Part shown: one piece after another, positions 22,147 through 35,300 of the stretch
Layout of the letters: the number at the start of each line of letters is the position of its first letter
How positions within the stretch are numbered: the stretch's first letter is position 1
Translations under genes and position numbers: made by a program
The notes under the pieces: generated by a model
Seen by the model: only the letters and a program-made list of their open reading frames with translations
Told to the model about the DNA's origin: nothing
Databases searched by the model: none
DNA from: Antedon mediterranea
Lineage: Eukaryota; Echinodermata; Crinoidea; Comatulida; Antedonidae
NCBI RefSeq assembly: GCF_964355755.1
Contig: NC_092673.1
Span: 35,597,648-35,661,647, forward strand
Direction of reading: 5' to 3'
Length of the DNA: 64,000 nucleotides

Positions 22147-23261
22147 TTTTACACTATCACTGTAACAGCGGTGTAACCCCGCAGTTGTTAGTACACCGGG
22201 TCGTTAAACGCCGGTGTTGTGGTTTTTATTGACTGGTGTAAATGGGAAAATCCAACCACCCCGGTGTGGTCTTCCCGGGGTGAAACGAAGCTGAATGTTT
22301 TCCGGTGTACCTTCTCCGGTGTAGTCGAATCTACACCGGGGACAAGAAGTGTAAACGGTTTTTGTGGTTCAACACCGAGCTGTTAAAGGTCATTGACGTG
22401 AAAATGTAACATTTTGTCACAGAAATACAATATATTATGCGAACAAAATAGGTTTTTTGCTTAAAATACACCCTTTTTGCTTAAAATAATAATTTTACGA
22501 TATATTGTGCTGTTCGTTATTTTATTATTTATTTATTTATATTTAAAGGCAAAAACAAATTTGTGATTTTTTTTTCTGCTGAAAATATTGAAATTTTTCG
22601 TGTGCATTCTACCTTACCAGAAAGCCTAAAATAATGTAATATTTGTGTAACTCTACCCTGGCCGATTCTATATGTAGGCCTAATTATTGAAAAAGAGAAA
22701 AATATATATAATACTGACGTCTTTAGGAACTGAAAAAGTAGGCCTACCATATAATAATTTTCCTTCATTGATACATTGTTATGCTAATTAACAAATACAT
22801 TTTTATTTTAAATACTTACCGTACCTACCCTATTTTCACGCCAACCTAACAATTTAAGGCCTATTTGTACGTACAGTCTACAAGGCGGAAATGCAGTCAT
22901 TTTAAAAATAAAAATAATTGTTAGGCCCTAATTTTTAAATAATAAATGATAATCTTAATAGCCACAAAGAAAATATAACACTGGACGTGACATTCAAAAT
23001 TAAATAAATTGTGTGTAAATTCGGATTATTATGTTTTTATATGAGATTTGTCGATATGTTCCAGTATTTTAACATTTAAACCATTAGTCAGTTAAGTTCC
23101 ACGTGTGCGCTTGCAATAGTGATTTGATTGACAGCACCGGGGTGATCGATGTAGTGTAAATGGGCGCAACTCGAGTTCATCTCGCAGTTTTTTTGGCTAG
23201 TGTAAATGGAAATTGCCTCCGAGTTCAACTCGTGTTCCTCTCTCAGTCGATAGTGTAAAAA
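22147..23261. mobile_element. TIR element (MITE-like), about 1.1 kb
   Basis: Terminal inverted repeats TTTTACACTATC (22147-22158) and GATAGTGTAAAA (23249-23260) flank a segment that splits the 340-bp repeat. The motif GTGTAAA(T/C)GG recurs near both ends (about 22236, 22349, 23154 and 23197), like subterminal transposase sites. No transposase is encoded. The superfamily is not clear. Confidence 0.6.
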
Positions 23262-23270
23262 TGGTACTAG

Positions 23271-23610
23271 ACTCGGGTACCCCGAGTAAAAAGCATGAAT
23301 GTGCGATACTCGGGGTACAGCAAATGAAGCTGTAATGACGTCTTAAGACGGGATGTGACGTCACATACACATCAATAACCTACCAAATACGGCTATATGG
23401 TACCATCTTCGAGACGTCATATGGCTGCATCCGGTTTGAAATTTCAAAATCCGGCTCTATAGATTTGAGGACATGTCCCTGTAGTATATTCATGCCAAAT
23501 CCCAGCTCAATACTACAACTAATAAGGGAGGAGTAGTACTTTAAAAATCGCACTTTTTACTCAATAGTGTCCAGATGGAGGAAGAGGAGGAGAAAATGAG
23601 TAAGTCCTAG
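23271..23610 (+). repeat. Dispersed 340-bp repeat, copy 3
   Basis: Tandem with copy 4. Units are bounded by CTCGGGTACCCCGAG, a 6-bp-stem palindrome with TAC in the middle. Each has several TGACGTCA/GACGTC words and AATCCGGCTCTATAG. Confidence 0.85.
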
Positions 23611-23959
23611 ACTCGGGTACCCCGAGTAAAAAGCACGAATGTGCGATACTCGGGGTACAGCAAATGAAGCTGTACTGACGTCATAAGACGGGATGTGACG
23701 TCACATACACATCAATAACCTACCAAATACGGCTATATGGTACCATCTTCGAGACGTCATATGGCTGCATCCGGTTTGAAATTTAAAAATCCGGCTCTAT
23801 AGATTTGAGGACATGTCCCGGTAGTATATTCCTTCCAAATCCCAGCTCAATACTACAACGAATAAGGGAGAAGTAGTACTTTAAAAATCGCACTTTTTAC
23901 TCAATACTGTCCAGATGGAGGAAGAGGAGAAAATGAATAAGTTTGACTCGGGTACCCCG
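23611..23959 (+). repeat. Dispersed 340-bp repeat, copy 4
   Basis: 335-bp period relative to copy 3, with a few substitutions. It closes with another CTCGGGTACCCCGAG. Confidence 0.85.
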
Positions 23960-24382
23960 AGTAAAAACAACATACTACAATACTTGCTGTGAGTACATAG
24001 TTACCAACCTGGAAGATCTGAACTGCACGATAGACTCTTCCACTTGGCATAGGGGTACCTAGAGCCCCGTCATGGCTCAGGGACAAACTCGGCGCCTGGG
24101 GCTCGTCAGACGAATCTGGTACGTTTAGGCGGTTTTAGAATGTTTAATTATGGAATGTTCATCAGATTAAAAAAAATATATTGTATTTTTAGAATATTTT
24201 TGTTGAATATGCCATTTTAATGTCACATACAGTACTAGTTCACTTTGAACAAAAATTGTACATGAAGAAAACGAAAAATAGTAAATTGACTTGAAGTCAA
24301 TCGATTTTTGGTTGAATTTAACCGTTTTGTCTTTTTATAATAAAATATGAATATATATAGATTTTCTCAAGGTTATATTTAG
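23960..24382. other. AT-rich DNA, nothing recognised
   Basis: No gene or repeat is recognised apart from TTTAG at 24378-24382, which may be a target duplication (see next element). Confidence 0.4.
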
Positions 24383-24603
24383 CAGGGGCGGACCCAGGGG
24401 TGTTGCCCTAGTGGCCCGAGCAACACCCTTATTTCATACTAAATGTTGTTTCTGCCACAAAATTAAAATTGAGTCCCATTTCATCGTATACAATATCCAT
24501 ATTTATACGTTATAGAAGTCCAGTCTGGAAGAGAATATTTGTAAATAGGCAGAATGCACAGCAGTCCCCATTAGGCCTACTATACCGCGCACAGATACAG
24601 TAA

Positions 24604-25320
24604 CGCCCGTATTCTTAAACCGGACTTTAGTCGTAGTTCGAGCTAAAACTAAAAAAATGACGTCATTTTAATTCATAAACCGAACTTCAACTAAATCGCC
24701 GACTAATTCAGGCCAACCTCGACTAAATCGAGACGGATTTTGATCGATTTTTTTAGTCCTGGAGGGGGCAGACTAAATGGTCGACTAAATGGTTTTTAAA
24801 CGATGTTTATGAAAAACGAAACAGTCATTGAGTTGTTATATTGGCCAGATATTGAAGAATGAAATATCTATTTTATATTAGCTTAATTAAATATACATTG
24901 GTATATGTTATAATAATGAAAATCATCTTTATTTACAACTGTATACAAATTACATAATTTTCTTCGCGCAAGTCCGACTTCAACTACGTCACGCCATAGC
25001 GACAATGGCAGATGCGGAAATTCACCACGCGATGGAATGTTTAGTGGGCCTAGCGCTTTCTTGTCACGCTATGAAGTGCGTGGTTCGTCGCCATCATACT
25101 TTGTTGGGGGCCTAGAAAATATAAAAGTTACCGTACCGCCATGGTTCCTAAATATATTTTGAAGATTTTGTTTGTTGTTAATCGAAAGTACTTCACTGTT
25201 AAATTAATACTGATCTTGTTCTAATAATTAACGATTAAAATTATTTTTCATGTATAGTCCTGATGCGTAAAAAGTGTTGTAAGAAAATGGAAGCAGGGAG
25301 ATGTATCTCTCCTGATGAGG
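24604..25320 (+). mobile_element. PIF/Harbinger-like TIR element, right end missing
   Basis: Begins CGCCCGTATTCTTAAACCGG preceded by TAA (24601-24603), the usual Harbinger target. The first ~700 bp are an inverted copy of the right part of 26088-27014. A short peptide frame starts at the ATG near 25005 (MADAEIHHAMECL...) and ends after about 35 codons. Homology stops near 25290, beyond which the sequence is unique. It could be the longer parent of the short copy. Confidence 0.5.
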
Positions 25321-26035
25321 TACAAAAGGAGGCCAACACACACTGTGTTTGGGAAAAACCTGTCATATGGGTCGTGGAACTGTTCATTTATTTAATTATG
25401 TTCAATTATTGCGTATTTTCCATAATTTAAGGCCAAATCATAATTTTTCGTATAGTTTTGTTTTTCCGTTCTTTCTGAAAATTTCCTATAATTACTTTCT
25501 TTGTTTTATATTTATTATTTATTGTACAGTTTATAGTGGATAAATGAAAATGAATTTTGAAAATTGTGGTTTTAATTAACTGCTGACTCATTTAGCATTT
25601 AATTCGAAATAGTCATAAAGTAAGTTACAGAGTTGCGAGGCATTTTATTATTTTTTTTATGTTAGCTTAATTGGTAAAATTGGTAAAAGAAGTAATGCTG
25701 CCGGCAACGAATTTAACGACCTTCACAACCAAAATATTTCTTTGTAACAAAATTTATTTTAAATGGAACACTACAAAAAGAATCCTCCGCTTCATCACTG
25801 CATGAATACCTAATAACCAGACAAGAACGTATCTTTGTTGTCATATCACGCAATCCATTTTACAACAATGTAGTATATAAATAATAACATTTTGATTGAA
25901 TAGTAAGGAATTAGCTACAGTGTTGACTTTGAATAAACCATTGGTAATTTAGTGAAAATCCAATATGAACTTGTGTTATAATACAAACAAAATTATTCAA
26001 AGAAACGCTCTACTACACATGAGAAATGAGATATA
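25321..26035. other. Unassigned DNA between transposon copies
   Basis: AT-rich and without a convincing gene. It may be the interior of the truncated Harbinger-like element. Confidence 0.35.
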
Positions 26036-28243
26036 TACTCTAGTAGCTAGATCAACTTTCGTATGCACTTTGAGGTCCAGAGAATTTCGCCCGTATTCTT
26101 AAACCGGACTTTAGTCGTAGTTCGAAGTTCGACTTGGAAAAGTCGTAGTTCGAGCTATTACTTCAAATTCGATTCAAAAACGAAGTAGTCGAAGTTTGCA
26201 GTTCGACTTAATGAAGTCGAGCTTTTAGTCGAGTTGCACACGTCTGGGTAACAAAGGCTATACATTGGCCAATGACAAGAGAGTATTTGAGGAGCAGACG
26301 AAATTTTGCGCATTGATATCACTTTCCATTTCTTACAACACTTTTTACGCATCAGGACTATATACATGAAAAATAATTTTAATCGTTAATTATTAGAACA
26401 ATATCAGTATTAATTTAACAGTGAAGTATATTTGATTAACAACAAATAAAATCTTCAAAATATATTTAGGAACCATGGCGGTACGGTAACTTTTATATTT
26501 TCTAGGTCCCCAACAAAGTATGATCGCCACGAACCACGCACTTCATAGCGTGACAAGAAAGCGCTAGGCCCCCTAAACATTCCATCGCGTGGTGAATTGC
26601 CGCATCTCCCATTGTCGCTATGGCGTGACGTAGCTCAAGTCGGACTTGCGCGAAGAAAATAATGTAATTTGTATACAGTTGTAAATAAAGATGATTTTCA
26701 TTATTATAATTTATAGCAATGTATATTTAATTAAGCTAATATAAATATAGATATTTCATTCTTCAATATCTGGCCAATATAACAACTCAATGACTGTTAC
26801 GTTTTTTATAAACATCGTTTAAAAAACATTTAGTCGACCATTTAGTCTGCCCCCTCCAGGACTAAAAAAATCGATCAAAATCCGTCTCGATTTAGTCGAG
26901 GTTGGCCTGAATTAGTCGGTGATTTAGTTGAAGTTCGGTTTATGAATTAAAATGACGTCATTTTTTTAGTTTTAGCTCGAACTACGACTAAAGTCCGGTT
27001 TAAGAATACAGGCGTTTGACTTCAGAAATTGGTTTAGGATGGTCAAACAATCATTATTGGCTTGGTTACACATTTTGAAAATGTGGCGAAAGGTCAAAAG
27101 GTCAGGGTTAAAGGTTATCAAACTAAACACCAATAAGTCCTTAAATCTCGACAACCACTGGTCACAGCGAGGTAATTTTGGTCTCAAATTGATCAGAAGG
27201 TATACATTTATATTCAGTCTAATGGGACATTTTAGTAAAAAATGACCGGAAATGCCATTTCTGACCTTTGACCCACACCCCAGTGCATGTATGTATCTCC
27301 GTAACTACTGATTGTAGACACTTGAATTTGGTGTTAAATTGTTTGAAATAAACATTTTTGTTATTTGTTGCACATTTTTAAAAATGTTACAAAAGGTCAA
27401 AGGGTCAGGGTCAAGGGTAATATGAACAAATATAAATAGATACTTGTATCTCGGCAACCACTCGTCGCAGCAAGTCAATTTTAGTCTCAAAATGTTCAGA
27501 AGGCATGCTTTCATATTCAATCTAATGGGACATTTTAGTCAAATTTAGTCAGAAATGCCATTTCTGACCTTTGACCCACATATCATGGTATCTTCATATC
27601 TCTTACAGAGATATGAAGATGTCCTGGTATGTGGGTTAAAGGTCAGAAATGGCATTTCTAATCATTTTTTACTAAAATGCCCCATTAAACGGAATATAAA
27701 TGCATGCCTTCTGAACATTTTGCGACCAAAATTGACTTGCTGCGACCAGTGGTTGCCAAGATACAAGTACCTTTATTTATTTGTTCATATAACTCTTGAC
27801 CCTGACCCTTTGACCTTTTGTAACATTTTTCAAAATGTGTAACAAATAACAAAATACATATTTCGAACAATTTAAAACCAAATTCAAGTGTCTACGACCA
27901 GTAGTTACGGAGATAAATACATGCCCTGGGTTGTGGGTCAAAGGTCAGAAATGTCATTTCCGGTCATTTTTAACTAAAATGTCCCATTAGACTGAATATA
28001 AATGTATACCTTCTGATCAATTTGAGACCAAAATTACTTCGCTGTGACCAGTGGTTGTTGAGATTTAAGGACATATTGGTGTTTGGTCTTATGACCTTTC
28101 ACCCTGACCTTTTGACCTTTCGCCACATTTTCAAAATGTGTAACCAAGCCAAAAATGATTGTTTGACCACCCTAAACCAATTTCTGAAGTCAAATTCTCT
28201 GGACCTCAAAGTGCATACGAAAGTTGATCTAGCTACTAGAGTA
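26036..28243. repeat. Palindromic repeat, four monomers, centre at 27605
   Basis: Inverted repeat interrupted by the transposon at 26088-27014. The left end, ACTCTAGTAGCTAGATCAAC (26037-26087), is matched in reverse at 28196-28243. Each arm has two related monomers of about 290 bp, arranged A-B-B'-A'. The centre is a 14-bp stem, ATCTTCATATCTCT/AGAGATATGAAGAT around TAC. Monomers carry TGACCTTTGACCC words (27261, 27566 and, reversed, 27634 and 27935), i.e. AGGTCA half-sites spaced by one base. Confidence 0.8.
26088..27014. mobile_element. PIF/Harbinger-like MITE with TTT duplication
   Basis: 927 bp with terminal inverted repeats of at least 38 bp (CGCCCGTATTCTTAAACCGG... against CGCCTGTATTCTTAAACCGG...). 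It interrupts the palindromic repeat. The other arm gives the empty site GAATTTGACTTC, with TTT duplicated at 26085-26087 and 27015-27017. A 3-bp target duplication and the terminal sequence fit PIF/Harbinger. No transposase is encoded. Confidence 0.75.
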
Positions 28244-28468
28244 ATATTGTTGGTCGCGATGTTTATAGACTACAATCCTCTGTTTGCTAGCGCACTATAG
28301 AGTGAGTGACATTTCCGGCGAACTAGAGGTGCACTTTATCATAAATTTTACGTGCGAGAGTACCATTTGCGGCCATCTAGGGGTGTCGTTTAACAATTTG
28401 CTTGCTCAAATACTACAGCCCTGGAGTCTTTGGGCAACCCTCCTAAAATAGTCATGCAACCGCCTCTG

Positions 28469-29951
28469 TTTAGTTGGATATTACTATTAGTAATGTTCAA
28501 AATTATTGCCTACTGCGATTTCATATGTTAATATTAATTTAAGCTGAACATTTTTGGCAATATTATTGTAATTTAAATACATAGTATAAAAACAGTATTT
28601 ACTTACAGTGCAATTAATCTACAGAATATTAGAAACTTTCAGTAAAAAGAATATCATTATTGCAATACTTTGTAGGTTTTCCTAAAACAAATCTATCTAT
28701 CTATTGAACTCTATAAGCCACTTTCTCACAAGCCAGGCAATCTACAGTATAAACGCTACTCTAAACAGTGGTACAGGTACTGTACATTTCTATTGATGTT
28801 TATTGTTATATAAAGTGAAAGAATTTCTGATATCATACAACTTCAAAAATCATTCTTGCATGGCTGCCTTCTGTATATACAGAAATTTAAGCTGTGTTTA
28901 TTCATTTTCCAATGAACAAAGGGAAATTAAAGCAGACAGAATGTATTGTTGTGTGACAGCTCTATGCATCACCTTTATTATTAAATTAGGATTTTGTGTA
29001 ATACACCAAGTATAGTGTTTATAAATACAAAAAACAAGTGCTGGAGTAGAACTTGGCAATTCCTACAGCCTGATTAAAAAAAAACAATATTTATGATTAT
29101 TAATGATTTCCTGGCAACACAAAGAGGAATGAATTTGAATAATCGATTATAAAATGCGCGATAATATTTATTTCATATTTAATATTTATTATATATTTTT
29201 GTTTTATTATTTCATATGAAATGATGGAAATGAAATTTGGAGTATGTGTGTTGTCTCAAATAAGAATTAATATTAGAAAAACAAACTATAAACGAACAAA
29301 TAACATATCCATGAATTTTAACAAATGTCTTGATCAGAAGAAACCATGTCAGGTTGTGAGATTTATTATGACCTCCTATGACATCAGTTCAAGGTATGCT
29401 GAATTTTCTCCCAGTGCCGAAATCTTGTTTAAATTTTCAAATATTATCTACCAGCAGGTATGAACTTTAATTATAATTATATTATTATTATCTTTCTTTA
29501 TTAGATGAAAAATAAATATTTCAAAAATTATTTGTGAACTCTATTTTGATGGGGTTTTTAAAACTGAGTATATTTCTAGTACAGTATACCGTGCTCTCTT
29601 TTCTTGGCTGTGTCAAGTAATAATTTAATTAATACCGATTTAGGAAGCAAGATTTGTGAGAATTGACAGAATTTTGTTTTTAAAATATAGGGAGAAAAGC
29701 TGGTTGTGAGAAACACAATACTGATGATCTGTGTGTCTGTGTGTGCAGAGAAGGAAAATTGGAAGCAGTAAAGCCTACTAGAGAATGTTAATTGGCTTAA
29801 AGTTGTAAAGTGAGCCCTCTATTGACAAAGATAAAGGAATCACCTATGGTGAGAAGAGCCAAAGAATATATATCACAAGAATGAGTATTCTGCGATTTTT
29901 GCATGAGAAATTTGTAACAGAGAGTGATGCCGCCCTCATAAGGGCGGATGT
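28469..29951. other. AT-rich DNA, no supported gene
   Basis: Ordinary non-coding sequence. 29810-29905 contains GTAAAGTGAGCCCTCTATTG and TATATCACAAGAATGAGTAT, which recur near 38754 (direct) and 37356-37396 (inverted), so it belongs to a dispersed repeat. Confidence 0.4.
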
Positions 29952-30194
29952 ATATTATTATTATTATTTATTGCCAAAAACCAGTTACAAACAAACAAAA
30001 CACAGAAACTAAGGGAGTAGGCAGGAACCTAAAAGTGAACCTAATCACTATAACAAGAGTTCAGGTTCCGTACTCCCAAAGTAACAACAATGATATAAAA
30101 TAAACTATATAAAAATATTAAAAAACAAATAGACGAATCAACAGTGTCAATATAAAATAAACGGATAAAATACATAATAGTCGATTCAACAAAG

Positions 30195-32036
30195 TCAATA
30201 TAAAACATGTGATTTAAGTGAATTTAAAAATATTTGAAAACTGTCTAAAATTAAAGAATTTTTAATCATTTCCGGTAATTCTTCCCACAACCTAGGGAAT
30301 ATATTAATAGCGGAATGATGAAGACAATTGGTTCGAGCATAGTGATGAATGAACTTAAGTGTATCAAGGTGACGGCCATTAACAACTAAAGATTGACGAA
30401 CACTACTACAATCAACCGTTCCAATAAGTGATTTACAAACAAAGGATAACAGAAGATAATTTCTTCGATTAGATAGTGTAGGCCAATTTAGCTTAGTGAG
30501 ACGTTCCTCGTATTCCATTTCACCTCTTGTTTGTTTAAGGACAAGCCTAGTAGCCCTTCGCTGGACTGCCTCGATACGTTCTGTAAGTTTTTTGGTTCGA
30601 GGCAACCACGCTGGGACACCATATTCAAGGATGGGGACAATGAGAGCTTTATAGAGTGAGAAAATAGCTGAAGGGGATGATCCTCCTGCAATACTAGTAA
30701 TAAAACCCAACATTCGATTTGAACGAGAAATAATTAAGTTTACATGGTCATCCCAAGTAAGTTCACTATTAATCGTGACCCCCAGATGACAATGACTAGA
30801 TACGGATTTAATAGGCAAGTCATTTATACGATAAACAGGTCTATACTCTTTCCTTGATCTTGTAATGTGGAGAACCTTGGTTTTATTTAAGTTAAGCTCC
30901 ATTTCATTTAGATCACACCAAGAGGAAAGCCTGATCAGATCGCACTGAAGAACAACTTCATCGTCTACAGTAAATATATTTCTATAAATTATCGTGTCAT
31001 CGGCAAACAATGCACATGGAGAAATAATAGATGAGGGAAAGTCATTTATAAATAAGTTAAAAATAAGGGGTCCAAGTACGCTGCCCTGTGGTATGCCAGA
31101 GGTAACTGGGGATGATGGGCTAATGGATCCTTGATACAAGACTCTTTGGGAACGTCCCAATAGAAATGACTTGATCCATTTCCAGACATTGCCTCTGATA
31201 TTAAAGTGGCTAGCCAGCTTATTTAAAATAATATGGTGAGGCAGTTTATCAAACGCTTTGGCATAGTCGAGAAAGATAACATCAATTCTGGGGGCTTTAG
31301 TTTTATCTAGCGAAGATGCCCAGGAATGAGTTAGGTTGGTAAGTTGGGTAACACAGGAACGTGAGGGGAAAAAACCGTGCTGGACATCAGTAATTGGACA
31401 ATTATAAGCAACGTGATCAGATATACTTGAAAACAATATTTTTTCAAGCAGTTTCGAACAAATAGGGGTAAGGGATATTGGTCTGTAATTACAAATTGCA
31501 TTTTTATCACCAGATTTAAATATAGGAGTGATATGGGACATTTTCCACTTAGCGGGGATTTCCCCCATACGCAGGGACAAGTTAAACAAATTAAATAATG
31601 GTGGAGCAATAAATTCGGAAGCAGATTTCAATATGTATGGATGCACGGAATCAGGACCTGGAGATTTATTAGATGAAAGTCCATTAATCACCTTCTCAAC
31701 ATTGTAGACGTTAAAGTTAAGTTGAGAAAGTTCAGGGATTGGGACATTACAAACCGGAGGTTCACAGCTGGGAATTATGGGTGAGTTAAAAACAGAAACA
31801 AAAAAATCATTAAATGAACTAGCAATTACAGGGTGTGACGAAACATTCACACCATTAATATTAAAAGATAACGGTGCTGGTGATCTTCTACGTTCTCTAA
31901 CAAAACGCCAGAAAGCTTTACGAGTAGAGTCACTTGTAAATAATTTGTTGACATATGAATAATACGACTTATTGCATAGACGCTTAACCTTATTACATTT
32001 CAACATAACTGGATCCATACGACTAGCTAAACTATT
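30195..32036 (-). pseudogene. LINE reverse transcriptase, 3' part of split ORF
   Basis: About 613 codons with no internal stop. It carries the RT fingers NYRPISLTPICSKLLEK, the FLDYAKAFDKLPH block, GIPQGSVLGPLIF and catalytic FADD, then the thumb and C-terminal region ending ...KSHVLY. Catalytic residues are intact. The protein is separated from its endonuclease by the nested LINE, so the locus is dead although this half is well preserved. The first ATG at 32018 is an accident of truncation. Confidence 0.88.
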
Positions 32037-32397
32037 CTCTGAAAATATTGATGATCTCCAATTTCAATATACAGAGAAATCATCATCCAGGCAACATGCT
32101 CAAGAATGTCAAACAAACAGAAATCAAAATACACGCCCCTGGAAACGAAATAGACATGGTTATTATAATCAACAAGCAAGGAATGACAGTTACCAACACT
32201 TTAGTTATGGCTCAAAAGAGTCAAACTATATTATGTATGAACCATGCTGGAAATGTGGACTAAACAACCATCAAGCTTACGAATGCTACTTTCAAGAACA
32301 GTTAACATGTAAATCATGTGGTCAATATGGTCATAAAGCAAGATATTGTGGTAATGTACATAATTATGATCATTATTATTACGAACGAAATAATTGA
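32037..32397 (+). pseudogene. LINE ORF1 (zinc-knuckle protein), N-terminus missing
   Basis: The C-terminal ~119 codons of an ORF1 nucleic-acid-binding protein. Two CCHC knuckles of the form C-x2-C-x4-H-x4-C are visible: CWKCGLNNHQAYEC and CKSCGQYGHKARYC. Residues before about 32037 belong to the antisense of the host LINE and not to this protein. It ends in TGA at 32395-32397. The same reading frame then stays open into the endonuclease-RT ORF. Confidence 0.8.
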
Positions 32398-35300
32398 CCA
32401 AAGAGTCTAAGAAGTACATTAAAGTCACAGTCCGAAAAAGAGACTAGCAATACTACTGAATGTTCCCAGGCCATAGATGATGTATTAATTAATGATAACC
32501 ACTCATATGTAATAAATAATAGGAATAATACAATAACAGATATAAACCAAATAGTTAAAAAAGATCCTCATATATTTGAGGAACTTAATCAAAAGGGTTT
32601 TATATTTGCACATTTAAATATACGTAGCCTAGACTTACATTTTGATGAATTGCAACGTATTCTAAATAACAACAATTTCAATGTTTTTGGCTTAAGCGAA
32701 ACATTTCTCGATAATACATTTATTGATGAAGATTTTCATGTTGACAACTATATATTACACAGACTAGATAGACGTAAAACTAAAAAAGGTGGAGGTGTAG
32801 CACTCTATATAAACCTAAAAACTAACCACAAAATTAGGAATGATCTAATGTGTAATGAACTCGAACTCCTATCTATTGAAATAGTACGTGATAAATGTAA
32901 AAATCTAATTGTTCTATTGTGGTATAGACCTCCAAACACTACAGCAGTTCTTTTTGAATATTTACAAAATATATTTCAAAAGATTGAACTGGAACACAAA
33001 GATATTATGATGATGGGAGATTTAAACTGTGACGTTATGTCTGACAATCCACATTGCTACACAAAGAAACTAATTGAATTAAGTGAAAATTTTAATCTAA
33101 AACAGATCATTGAAGAACCAACACGTATAGAAAAACATTCCTCTACATTAATAGATGTTATGTATTTCTCAAATGTTTCTAAAATATTAAAGTCTGGAGT
33201 TATCCACGTCGGCTTAAGTGACCACTCAATGCCATTCGCTATAATAGGGAAAGGGGCGAAAAATAATAAAGATTCCAAAAAAACAAATAAAATTATTAAA
33301 CAGGATCATAATTATAAAATGACACGAAACTTTAAAAAATTTAATGAAGACAGTTTTTTAAACGATTTATTAATGGTAAATTGGAATGGTATTACAGCCA
33401 GTGGCGACGTAAGTCAGAGTGCCAAACTTCTCGAAACTACACTAACCAACATTTTAGATAAACATGCTCCTTGGAAAAAACACAGGGTACGTAAAAAAAC
33501 AGCTCCTTGGCTCTCTGATGATGTAATTGAAAATATGAGAGAAAGAGATAAACTCAAAAGAGAATGTAAACATTCTAAAAATGAATCACTCTGGAAAAGG
33601 TACAGAAAGTATAGAAATATGTGCAATAAATTAATACGTAAAAGTAAAGCTAATTTTATTCAAGAAAGTATAAAAGAAAATAAAAACGATGTAAAAAAAA
33701 CATGGGATACCATAAGATATATTATATCGTCAAAAAAGAAAACTCAAACTATTCAAACAATTTGCAATGATAATGGCGATGTCCTCTATAAAGCCAAGGA
33801 CATCGCAAATGAAATTAATACATTTTTCTCAAATATAGGTTCAAATCTTGCATCACAAATACATGAGCCGATAAATGATATAAATTATGATGAAATCGAT
33901 GCTTTCACCGAAAATAATTTTGAATTCGAACACATCACATGTGAATTTGTATATAAATACTTAAATAATCTTTCAAAAAACAAAGCCACTGGTCATGATA
34001 ACTTACCACCGGGCATTCTAAAACTGTCTGCCCCGATTATATCCCCAACAATTACAAGAATTATAAATCACTCCTTCACAACATGTAAATTCCCAAATAC
34101 GTGGAAAATAGCAAAGGTCACGCCAATTTTTAAGAATGGTGAAAAAACTAACCCTAATAATTATCGTCCCATTTCCGTCCTACCTATACTTTCAAAAATA
34201 ATTGAACGAGTCGTTTTTAATCAACTTTATGCTTTTTTGAATAATAATAATCTGTTATGTATAAATCAATCAGGTTTTCGACCATCATACTCAACATCTA
34301 CTGCACTTACAAAAGTGACGGAAGACTGGTATAGTGCAATAGACGAGGGTAAGCTGGTCGGAATCTGTTTACTAGATTTTAAAAAGGCCTTTGATACGGT
34401 AAACCATAACATACTATTAAGCAAATTGAGACTTTATGGTTTAAGTAAATATGTTTTAAAATGGTTCGAGAGCTATCTGTCTGAGCGAAAGCAATTCACA
34501 AATGTAAATAATACATTGTCTGACTATACACACATCCAATGTGGAGTGCCTCAGGGGTCAATCGTGGGCCCACTTGCTTTCCTCTTATATATAAATGACC
34601 TATCGAAAGTTGCAAACAAATGTAAAATAAGTATGTATGCTGACGATACTATAATTTATTGTTCTTCAAAAAATGAAAATGAAATATACCAAAGTATAAA
34701 TGAAGAACTTATACAAATCGACGATTGGCTAAAAAATAATAAATTGAGTCTAAATGTCTCTAAATCCGAGTTCATGTTGATCGGATCGACAAACCGATTG
34801 GCAACCACCAAAGAAAAAAATAGATCAGTTAATATAGATAACGATGTTGTACCACGCGTTCTATATTGCAAACATCTCGGTATCATAATAGACGAACATT
34901 TATCATGGAAAAATCAGATTGAATACATTCGAGGTAAAGCTCTAAATGGATTGGGTATGCTTAGACGATGTAGCTATTATTTTCCACAAAACATATTAAA
35001 ACATATTGCAAACTCTATTGTAATACCTTACTTGAGCTATTGTAACATAATTTGGGGAAATAGTAGTCAAACTCTAATGAAAAGAGTTCAAACTATCCAA
35101 AACAGAACAGCTCGAATCGTGTGTGGTCTAACATGGGACACACCTAGTAGTGAGGCACTAAGGCAAATTAATTGGTCACCTTTATTTTATCAAGATAGAT
35201 ATGAATGTTGTATGGTTATATATAAGGTTTTGACAGATAATGCCCCACCTTACCTAAATAATGTATTTACATTCAATGATATAAATTATAATCTAAGGAA

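Larger units (their letters stand above)
24383..28468. mobile_element. Possible hAT-like composite element, low confidence
   Basis: The left end CAGGGGCGG (24383) and right end CCGCCTCTG (to 28468) form a short 9-bp imperfect inverted repeat of the CAGRGGCGG type seen in hAT transposons. TTTAG lies directly outside both ends. Most hAT elements make 8-bp duplications, so a 5-bp one is a weak fit. The interior is made of other elements (24604-25320, 26036-28243). No hAT transposase is seen. Confidence 0.25.

Noticed and set aside
26972-28300. Several short frames in the palindromic repeat
   Set aside because: They recur symmetrically on both strands because of the inverted repeat; composition is not protein-like.
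29221-29463. 80-codon frame ending at CAG|GTATGA, exon-like
   Set aside because: A possible donor exists, but there is no convincing acceptor, family similarity or partner exon.
31972-32036. N-terminal part of the apparent zinc-knuckle ORF
   Set aside because: These codons are antisense of the host LINE; the true ORF1 sequence starts at the insertion point near 32037.
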